NCBI GenBank assembly: GCA_035063785.1
Contig: JAPSFS010000013.1
Coordinates: forward strand, 14,681-78,680
Source: Comamonas_C sp026954015
Lineage (GTDB): Bacteria > Pseudomonadota > Gammaproteobacteria > Burkholderiales > Burkholderiaceae_C
Reading direction: 5' to 3'
Length of the DNA stretch: 64,000 nt
Each line of letters starts with the position of its first letter. The stretch's first letter is position 1. The translations under genes were made by a program, and so were the position numbers. Of this stretch, positions 58,374 to 64,000 are shown one piece after another. The notes below the pieces were generated by a model. The model searched no databases. It was given only the letters and a program-made list of their open reading frames with translations, and was not told the origin of the DNA.

Positions 58374-59831
58374 GATTTTGACCATCACATTGCGCAGGTC
58401 GGTATAGAACTCCAGCGAGTGCACGCCGCCCTCACGCCCGATGCCCGACTGCTTGGAGCCGCCGAACGAGGTGCGCAGGTCGCGCAGGAACCAGCTGTTG
58501 ATCCACGCCAGTCCCACGTGAATGCCCTGCGCCATGCGGTTGGCGCGGCCTATGTCCTGCGTGAAGATGGAGGTGGCCAGGCCATAGCGGTTGGTGTTCA
58601 CCTTGGCGAGCACTTCGCTCTCGCTGTCAAACGGCGCGATGTGGCAGCAGGGGCCGAAGATTTCCTCGGTGATCACGCTCGCGGTCTCGGGCAGACCGGT
58701 CCAGATGGTGGGCTCGACCCAGCAGCCATCCTTGAGGTGCTGGGGCATCTCGGGCACGCCGCCGCCGGTGACCACGGTGGCGCCTTCCTCAACGGCCTTC
58801 TTGTAGTAACCCAGCACCTTGGCCTGGTGTTCCTTGCTGATGACCGGGCCGATTCTCGTGGCCGGGTCGAACGGCAGGCCGGGTGTCATGGTCTCGGCCT
58901 TGTGCTTGAGCGCGGCGACGAACTTGTCAAAGATCGGACGCTGCACATAGACACGCTCGGTGCCCAGGCAGACCTGCCCGGCGTTTTCGAAGCACGAGCG
59001 CGTGACGGTATCCACCGCAACCTGGAAGTCACAGTCGGCAAACACCACGGCGGCGTTCTTGCCGCCGAGCTCCATCGATACCGGGCGTATGCCTTCGGCC
59101 GCCGCCTTCATGATGGCCTCGCCGGTGCGCGTCTCGCCGGTGAAGGTGATGCCGTTCACATCGGGGTGGCGCGTGAGGAATTCGCCCGCCGAATCGGGGC
59201 CGAAGCCATGCACCACGTTGTATACGCCCGCGGGCATGCCCACCGCGTTCATCACCTCGCCCAGCAGCGTGGCCGTCGCCGGGGTTTCCTCCGAGGGCTT
59301 GACAACCACGGTGTTGCCGCAGGCAAGCGCCGGGCCGACTTTCCACGTCATCAAAAGCAGCGGCAGGTTCCACGGGCACACGACCGCGATCACGCCGCGC
59401 GGCACGCGCACGCCGTAGCTGAGCGCCGTCTTGCCGTCGTGCGTGCGCATCGTGAACGACTCGGTCGAAAGGCTCTTGATGGTGTCGATGAAGACCTGGA
59501 AATTGGCCGCGCCGCGGGGGATGTCCACGTGCGAGGCCAGGTGATTGGGCTTGCCGGTATCAAGGATCTCGGCTTGCAGGAAATCATCGAAACGCCTGTT
59601 GATGCCGTCGGTCAGCGCTTCGAGCAGCTTGCAGCGCTCCCCCACCGACATGCGGCCCCAGTCGCCGGCAAGTGCCGCCTTGGCCGCAGCAACAGCCGCG
59701 TCCACCTCGGGCCTGCCCGCTTCGTACACCGTGCCGATCACGCTGTTGTCGACCGGGTTGTGGTTGTCGAAGGTCTTGCCGCTGGCGTTCTTGACGTACT
59801 CGCCGTTGATGAAATTGAGGAACTCTTTCAT
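58371..59831 (-). CDS. dmpC: 2-hydroxymuconic semialdehyde dehydrogenase
   Basis: A 486-residue NAD-dependent aldehyde dehydrogenase. Catalytic residues Asn155 (CPWNLP), Glu254 (MELGGK) and Cys288 (NAGQVC) are all in place, and the length equals DmpC/XylG. It oxidises the catechol ring-cleavage product to 2-hydroxymuconate, the oxalocrotonate branch. No hydrolase gene of the alternative branch (dmpD) is next to it. Confidence 0.95.
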   Translation of the reverse strand: MKEFLNFINGEYVKNASGKTFDNHNPVDNSVIGTVYEAGRPEVDAAVAAAKAALAGDWGRMSVGERCKLLEALTDGINRRFDDFLQAEILDTGKPNHLASHVDIPRGAANFQVFIDTIKSLSTESFTMRTHDGKTALSYGVRVPRGVIAVVCPWNLPLLLMTWKVGPALACGNTVVVKPSEETPATATLLGEVMNAVGMPAGVYNVVHGFGPDSAGEFLTRHPDVNGITFTGETRTGEAIMKAAAEGIRPVSMELGGKNAAVVFADCDFQVAVDTVTRSCFENAGQVCLGTERVYVQRPIFDKFVAALKHKAETMTPGLPFDPATRIGPVISKEHQAKVLGYYKKAVEEGATVVTGGGVPEMPQHLKDGCWVEPTIWTGLPETASVITEEIFGPCCHIAPFDSESEVLAKVNTNRYGLATSIFTQDIGRANRMAQGIHVGLAWINSWFLRDLRTSFGGSKQSGIGREGGVHSLEFYTDLRNVMVKI

Positions 59832-59874
59832 GTCGCTCTCTCGCTGATCAAAAATCGTTTACGGGCGGGGTCTG

Positions 59875-60306
59875 TCACGCATCCAGGCCCAGCGCGGCCA
59901 GGCCCGCGCGTGCGCATTCGGTGTCCTGCTCCGCCGAACCACCGGAAACCCCGATGCCGCCGATCAGCACACCACCTTCGCGTATCGGCAGGCCACCGCC
60001 GAAGACGACGTTGCGCGCACGTACCGGCATACCCAGGCGCAGCGCCTCATCATCCTTCAAGATGCCCGCCCAGGTACTCGTGGCAAAGCCGAAGCCCGCG
60101 GCCGTGTAGGCCTTGTCGACCGCGATATCAACCGAATGCAGGAACGCGCCCGGCATGCGCAAGAACGCCGCGAGCACGCCCGAGGCGTCAGTCACGGCCG
60201 CGTTGACGCGGATGCCCAGCTCGCCCGCCTTGGCGACGGCGGCGACCACGGCGGCATTGGCCGCTTCGGCAGTGATGGCGCGTTGTTCAACGCTGTGTGC
60301 ATTCAT
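59875..60306 (-). CDS. GlcG/HbpS-family protein in the meta-cleavage operon
   Basis: A 143-residue protein of the DUF336/GlcG/HbpS family (AAVTDASGVLAAFLRMPGAF, AVDKAYTAAGFGFATSTW, GGLPIREGGVLIGGIGVSGG). Family members bind heme or cobalamin-like ligands, and small GlcG-like genes occur in some phenol/toluene operons with unproven function. It lies between dmpB and dmpC; the 149-bp gap between its start and the dmpB stop shows no recognised feature. Confidence 0.82.
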   Translation of the reverse strand: MNAHSVEQRAITAEAANAAVVAAVAKAGELGIRVNAAVTDASGVLAAFLRMPGAFLHSVDIAVDKAYTAAGFGFATSTWAGILKDDEALRLGMPVRARNVVFGGGLPIREGGVLIGGIGVSGGSAEQDTECARAGLAALGLDA

Positions 60307-60455
60307 GGCATCTCTCTGGTTCTGTTGGGCACGGAAAGCGCTCCCTTGGCCGCCGCAACAGCGCCGACGTGGCACCGGCCCCGCCACCATACCTTCGTAC
60401 GGTGCGCAGCGCGGGCGCCAGATCGGTGCGCGCAGCAGGCCAATGCCGCGTCTAC

Positions 60456-61382
60456 TCAGGTCACTACGCTCAGGAAGGCGTCGTTGAGCTTGCGGTCATG
60501 GTAGAAGATGCCAGCGCCGATCTCCTCCCACGTCCAGGTAATCGGCTGCATGTCGGGGTAATGGTCGTAGCCACCGGCAAAGGTTTCGAGGCGGTTGCCC
60601 GAGGGATCGAAGAAGTAGATCGTCGTGCCATTGGTGATGCCGTGGCGCGTCGGGCCCATGTCGATCGAGACGCGGTGCTTGCTCATGATGTCGGCAGCGC
60701 GCAGCACCTGCTCCCAGGTACCGAGCTGGAACGACACGTGGTGCAGCTTGTCCGGCTCGCCGTGGCGCACGATCGCGATGTCGTGGGCCTTGGCGCTGCA
60801 GGTCAGCCACACACCGAGGTCCGTCTTGCCGTCCTCCAGCAGGGCGCGCTCGACCAGGGTGAAGCCCAGCACGTCGGTGAACAGGTCGCGCGAACCGTCC
60901 AGATCGGTGCCGTAGATCAGGGTGTGGTCCAGGCGGATCGGGCAGATGCCGGGGCCGTCGATCACGTCCATGTCAGGGTTCGTACAGCCGACCGCACTGC
61001 CGACAGCCTTTTTCTCGGCATACAGCTCGATGGTCTGACCGGTGGGGATCTTGAAGCGCACGCGCTCGCCCGTTTCGAGCAGGTCGCCCGCGGGCATGCG
61101 CTCGGTCTTGACGCCGTACGCCTGCAGCTTCTTGTCCAAGTCTTCCAGCGTCGCCTTGTCCAGCACCTTGTAGCCAAAAAAATCCATGCCGGCGTGGTCG
61201 GCCTGGCGCAGGATGATGCTGTTGTGGTCACGCTCGGCGCGGGTCTTGAAATACGCCCGGCCCTGGCTGTCGCGGCCCATGGGCTTGAGGCCCATCACGT
61301 CGGTGTAGAACTTCACCGACTCTTCCAGGTCCAGCACACGTATCTGCGCGTGGCCCGGACGCAAAACACCCGTCATTGCCAT
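60456..61382 (-). CDS. dmpB: Catechol 2,3-dioxygenase
   Basis: A 308-residue type I extradiol dioxygenase (two VOC modules). Fe(II) ligands His153 (LDHTLIYG), His214 or His215 (LHHVSF) and Glu266 (NRLETFAGGY) match XylE/DmpB. It cleaves catechol to 2-hydroxymuconic semialdehyde. Ribosome site AAAGGAGA lies before the ATG at 61382. It is preceded by the ferredoxin that reactivates this enzyme in known systems. Confidence 0.95.
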   Translation of the reverse strand: MAMTGVLRPGHAQIRVLDLEESVKFYTDVMGLKPMGRDSQGRAYFKTRAERDHNSIILRQADHAGMDFFGYKVLDKATLEDLDKKLQAYGVKTERMPAGDLLETGERVRFKIPTGQTIELYAEKKAVGSAVGCTNPDMDVIDGPGICPIRLDHTLIYGTDLDGSRDLFTDVLGFTLVERALLEDGKTDLGVWLTCSAKAHDIAIVRHGEPDKLHHVSFQLGTWEQVLRAADIMSKHRVSIDMGPTRHGITNGTTIYFFDPSGNRLETFAGGYDHYPDMQPITWTWEEIGAGIFYHDRKLNDAFLSVVT

Positions 61383-61401
61383 GGTGATCTCCTTTCAGCT
61401 T

Positions 61402-61746
61402 TCAGGTTGAGTGAACAGTGGTGCCGGTCGGTAGCGTTGGCCGGCAAACGGATTTCTTCATGGCCCCGAGTACGCGCACCCGCAGATCGCTCGTGGGTTT
61501 GATACAGCACGAGAGCACGCGGCCCGCTGCCTCGTCCTCCGCGCTCACATGCGCGCGGCTCATCACGCGGCTGGCGTAACTGCCCGATTCGACCTGCACC
61601 TTGCACACCCCGCAGCCACCGCTGCGGCAGCCCACGGGAATGCCTTTTCTGCCCAGCGCCTCCATGCCCTTGAGCACGGAGCGTTCATCGGGACAGCGGT
61701 AGCTCTCTTGCGTGTCGACGATGGTGACCGTGTGGTAGGTGGGCAT
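61402..61746 (-). CDS. dmpQ: [2Fe-2S] ferredoxin that reactivates catechol 2,3-dioxygenase (DmpQ/XylT-like)
   Basis: A 114-residue plant-type ferredoxin with cluster ligands Cys40, Cys45, Cys48 and Cys80 (GCRSGGCGVCKVQ and LSCC). XylT and DmpQ reduce the oxidised iron of catechol 2,3-dioxygenase. The true start is the ATG at 61746; the in-frame region upstream to 61857 is part of the 161-bp element and not coding. It sits directly ahead of dmpB. Confidence 0.9.
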   Translation of the reverse strand: MPTYHTVTIVDTQESYRCPDERSVLKGMEALGRKGIPVGCRSGGCGVCKVQVESGSYASRVMSRAHVSAEDEAAGRVLSCCIKPTSDLRVRVLGAMKKSVCRPTLPTGTTVHST

Positions 61747-61749
61747 GTC

Positions 61750-61910
61750 AGAACGCGTGAATGAACTCGACGTGTTCGAGCAGAACGCGAAAACGCGGCC
61801 CATCGAGACGCAAAGCGCAGACATGGCCGGAGCCATGGCGAGCATGTGCAACGACAAGTGGCTGTGTTCTGGCGGGATGAGCGGGCATGGCAGGCTCTTT
61901 CACACGTTCT
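61750..61910. repeat. 161-bp palindromic element, copy 3
   Basis: Ends AGAACGCGTGAATGAACT (61750-61767) and GGCTCTTTCACACGTTCT (61893-61910) pair at 14 of 18 positions. The central hairpin CATGGC-CGGA-GCCATG (61822-61837) is at the exact midpoint. It fills the gap between dmpP, whose stop codon begins at the last base of the element, and dmpQ. The end sequences differ from copies 1 and 2, but both arms have changed together at several positions. Confidence 0.83.
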
Positions 61911-62977
61911 TAAATCTTGTGGAACAAGGGGCTGCGCACCTGCTGCGCATCGGCCGCCGAGATGAACTTCTCGGTGTAGATGTCGCGCTCGAACAGACGC
62001 CCCTGCATCAGGGTCGTGATGCAGGCTTCGATCATCAGCGGCGGGCCGCACAGATAGGCCTTGTGGCCGCGGAAGTCATTGTTGAAATGCGCCTTGGCGG
62101 CATCGTGCACGAAACCGCGCGCGCCGCCCCAGTCGCTGCCCTCGGGTTCGCCCGAGAGCGCTGCCACGTAGGTGAAATTGGGGTGCTCGTCGGCCAGGCG
62201 CGTGAACTCTTCGTGGTGATAGAGCTCCTCGCGCGAGCGCGCGCCGTTGATCAGCGTGATGGGTTTGTCGCAACCCGAGGCGAGCAGGTCAAGCACCATG
62301 GAGCAGGGGCTGGAAAGGCCCGAGCCGCCGGCGAGGAAGAGATAGCCCAGCCCCTCCTTGCGGTGCGCCGACTCGCGCACGAAGAAGCGTCCGTAGGGGC
62401 CGGCCAACTGCACGCGATCGCCCGCCTTGAGCTGCTCGTGCACCCAGCCGGTGCCGCGCCCACCGGGCACGTGGCGGATGTTGAGCTCGATCTCATCGGC
62501 CTGCGCCGGGCTGCTCGCGATGGAGAAGGCGCGCGAGGCGCCCTCGCCCGGGATCTTCAGGTTGATGTACTGCCCCGCCTGGAACTCGATGGGGCGGTCG
62601 AGCCCGATCCACACGCCCTTGATGGTGGGCGTGAGGTCCTCGATGCGCGAGACCGTGCCCACGTAGTCCTGCACCTGCAGGTTGCGCGCGTCGGGCTCTT
62701 CGTCGATCTCGGCCTCGATCACCACGTCGGATTCCAGCGTGGAGACGCACGCCAGGCACATCCCTTCCTCGCGCTCGTACTCCATGAGCGCAAAGGTGCT
62801 CGCCTCGTTGTGCTCGATCTCACCATCCGCCACCTGCACCTTGCACGTGCCGCACAGGCCGTGGCAGCAGGCATGTGGCAAATAGATGCCTGCACGCAGC
62901 GCGGCGTCGAGGATGGTTTGCCCATCCTCGACTTCGACGGTCTGGCCCAGGGGTTCGATGGTCAACTGGTACGACAT
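61910..62977 (-). CDS. dmpP: Phenol hydroxylase reductase component P5
   Basis: A 355-residue NADH-dependent flavoprotein with an N-terminal plant-type [2Fe-2S] domain (Cys37, Cys42, Cys45, Cys77), an FAD domain (RAFSIASS, about residue 150) and an NAD domain (LFLAGGSGLSSPCSMVLDLL, then YLCGPPLMIEA). It supplies electrons to the di-iron oxygenase (DmpN). Ordered after dmpO as in the CF600 dmp operon. A dispersed repeat separates it from dmpO. Confidence 0.95.
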   Translation of the reverse strand: MSYQLTIEPLGQTVEVEDGQTILDAALRAGIYLPHACCHGLCGTCKVQVADGEIEHNEASTFALMEYEREEGMCLACVSTLESDVVIEAEIDEEPDARNLQVQDYVGTVSRIEDLTPTIKGVWIGLDRPIEFQAGQYINLKIPGEGASRAFSIASSPAQADEIELNIRHVPGGRGTGWVHEQLKAGDRVQLAGPYGRFFVRESAHRKEGLGYLFLAGGSGLSSPCSMVLDLLASGCDKPITLINGARSREELYHHEEFTRLADEHPNFTYVAALSGEPEGSDWGGARGFVHDAAKAHFNNDFRGHKAYLCGPPLMIEACITTLMQGRLFERDIYTEKFISAADAQQVRSPLFHKI

Positions 62978-62996
62978 GGTGCTCGTAAACTACATC

Positions 62997-63046
62997 ATTG
63001 ATAGCTGTTGGCGCTTGGTGGGCGGGCGCCAGCATCCGATTCGCCT
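62997..63046 (+). repeat. Dispersed ATAGCTG repeat between dmpO and dmpP
   Basis: ATTGATAGCTGTTGGCGCTTG, followed by GTGGGCGGGCGCCAGCATCCGATTC. It fills most of the 79-bp gap. Confidence 0.65.
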
Positions 63047-63056
63047 CACAACCTTT

Positions 63057-63413
63057 TCAGAACCCCGATCCACCCAGCCCCGTCAGCCCCGGCGTACGAA
63101 AGCGGATCACGCTCTTGTGGCCGATGCCGTTCTCGGCCATGGTCTTGCCCATGTCGGGCGTGAAGGGCTTGCCCGAGCTGAACCATTCCACCTTGTCCCA
63201 GGCGATCTTCGCGAAGTCGGGGTGGGCGCTGTACATGTCGGGCAGCACGCCCTTGACGAAGTCGCCGAACACGGTGGTGGGCGGCATGGGCACGCAGTGC
63301 GGCGCGCAGAACATCTTGTGGTCTTCCCAGCCCACGTACAGCAGCGGCGCGGGGAACTTGTCCACCGAATCCTTGGACGGGAAGTCATAGGGTGCAATCG
63401 ATACGACGGCCAT
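63057..63413 (-). CDS. dmpO: Phenol hydroxylase component P4
   Basis: A 118-residue small subunit of the multicomponent phenol hydroxylase (DmpO). It reads VVSIAPYDFPSKDSVDKFPAPLLYVGWEDHKMFCAPHC and WFSSGKPFTPDMGKTMAENGIGHKSVIRFRTPGL, typical of the P4 family. P4 is needed for assembly or iron loading of the oxygenase component. The gene follows dmpN after 21 bp. Confidence 0.93.
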   Translation of the reverse strand: MAVVSIAPYDFPSKDSVDKFPAPLLYVGWEDHKMFCAPHCVPMPPTTVFGDFVKGVLPDMYSAHPDFAKIAWDKVEWFSSGKPFTPDMGKTMAENGIGHKSVIRFRTPGLTGLGGSGF

Positions 63414-63434
63414 GATGGGTCTCCTTCCTCGGGT

Positions 63435-64000
63435 TCAGTTGGTGGTCGCCTGCGCGCGCCAGGCTTCGAAGTTCTTCTTGTCCTGCGAATCGGCGTAGTC
63501 CAGGTTGTCGCGGCCGAACTCCATCTTGTAGTAGCGCAGCACTTCCATCAGCGGGTCGAAGTCCGGCTTGGTCGGGTCCACGTCCTCGGGGAAGCAGTTG
63601 CCTTGGTAGATCTGGTGCACCGGCAGCCAGCTCTGGGCGAACTTCTCGGGCTCGTTGTCGAAGATGTGCTTGCAGCCGTCCGAGCAGAAGTGGAACTTGT
63701 TGCCGCGCCAGTCGCTTTCGCGGTAGGCGATCTTGGTCGGATCGTCGGGCTCGGTGAAGAACATCGGAATCTGGCAGGTCTGGCACAGCATGGGCAGCGT
63801 CTTGTTGTAGAAGCGCCGGCCGGCCGATTGCTCCTTCGCGTAGTGCTCCCACAGCGGGCGGTAGTACGTGTCGAAGCTGTCGGGGTACTTGGCCGAGAGC
63901 CACTTCATGTCTTCCTCGCTCGGCGCCCAGGTGTGGAAGGGCGCGGCCGCGCCGTAGTTGTAGAACACGTTCCACGCCATGTGCGAGAGGTGGTCCTTCT
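63435..64000 (-). CDS. dmpN: Phenol hydroxylase oxygenase large subunit P3, C-terminal part
   Basis: The visible 188 codons are the C-terminal part of the di-iron oxygenase subunit (about 515 residues in full); the rest lies right of the window and the frame is open to the last base. It contains HMAWNVFYNYGAAAPFHTWAP, the zinc-type CQTCQIPMFF and CSDGCKHIF cysteine pairs and the DmpN-type tail FGRDNLDYADSQDKKNFEAWR. The N-terminal diiron Glu/His motifs are outside the window. Confidence 0.93.
   Translation of the reverse strand, partial: KDHLSHMAWNVFYNYGAAAPFHTWAPSEEDMKWLSAKYPDSFDTYYRPLWEHYAKEQSAGRRFYNKTLPMLCQTCQIPMFFTEPDDPTKIAYRESDWRGNKFHFCSDGCKHIFDNEPEKFAQSWLPVHQIYQGNCFPEDVDPTKPDFDPLMEVLRYYKMEFGRDNLDYADSQDKKNFEAWRAQATTN

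Noticed and set aside
1..64000. CRISPR arrays, tRNA/rRNA genes, IS elements, integrases or prophage genes
   Set aside because: No regularly spaced repeats, no tRNA-like cloverleaf, and no transposase, integrase or phage structural gene were found on reading through both strands.

Overview
The window is one contiguous stretch of a GC-rich chromosome, probably from the order Burkholderiales and most likely the Comamonadaceae. This rests on the mreB-mreC-mreD-mrdA order, on gatCAB, on several Bug/TctC binding proteins, on pmd-type protocatechuate 4,5-cleavage genes, and on a dispersed repeat with the core ATAGCTGYCAGCGCTTG that I know from that family. No IS element, prophage, tRNA, rRNA or CRISPR array was seen.

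Layout. 1-5011: end of an MFS transporter, then a flavin monooxygenase with a Bug binding protein, a divergent IclR regulator and a GlcD-type FAD oxidase. 5084-8872: a four-gene Mce/Mla-type lipid transport operon on the minus strand. 9057-11870: a GMC oxidoreductase and a TSUP exporter, separated by a 387-bp gap with tandem terminators and a 161-bp palindromic element. 11878-16307: the cell-shape operon. 16510-19749: gatCAB. 19770-22331: a DMT transporter and a MocR regulator, apparently inserted at the 3' end of gatB, since a second copy of that end lies beyond them. 22384-25694: a DUF4124 protein, pyrE, xth and an aldo/keto reductase. 25736-37886: a long minus-strand operon for protocatechuate 4,5-cleavage (pmdE, F, D, A, B, C with a Bug gene inside) that runs into a branched-chain-type ABC transporter whose last ATPase is fused to a hemerythrin domain; a LysR gene diverges from it. 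39038-39669: a VapBC-type toxin-antitoxin pair. 39730-41842: pobR and pobA, which make protocatechuate from 4-hydroxybenzoate and so feed the pmd pathway. 41875-50031: an MBL hydrolase, a SulP transporter, two unrecognised genes of lower GC, and a ferric-iron-type ABC transporter. 50035-64000: a minus-strand dmp-type operon for phenol hydroxylase and catechol meta-cleavage (dmpN, O, P, ferredoxin, B, glcG-like, C, E, F, G, H) followed by a second branched-chain-type ABC transporter.

Together the genes describe a bacterium that takes up aromatic acids and phenols and degrades them by two meta routes to pyruvate, oxaloacetate and acetyl-CoA. Each route has its own five-gene uptake system.

The most unusual features are a family of three elements, each exactly 161 bp, with co-varying terminal arms and a central hairpin at the exact midpoint; the LivF-hemerythrin fusion; the two-gene cassette of unknown function; and the duplicated end of gatB.
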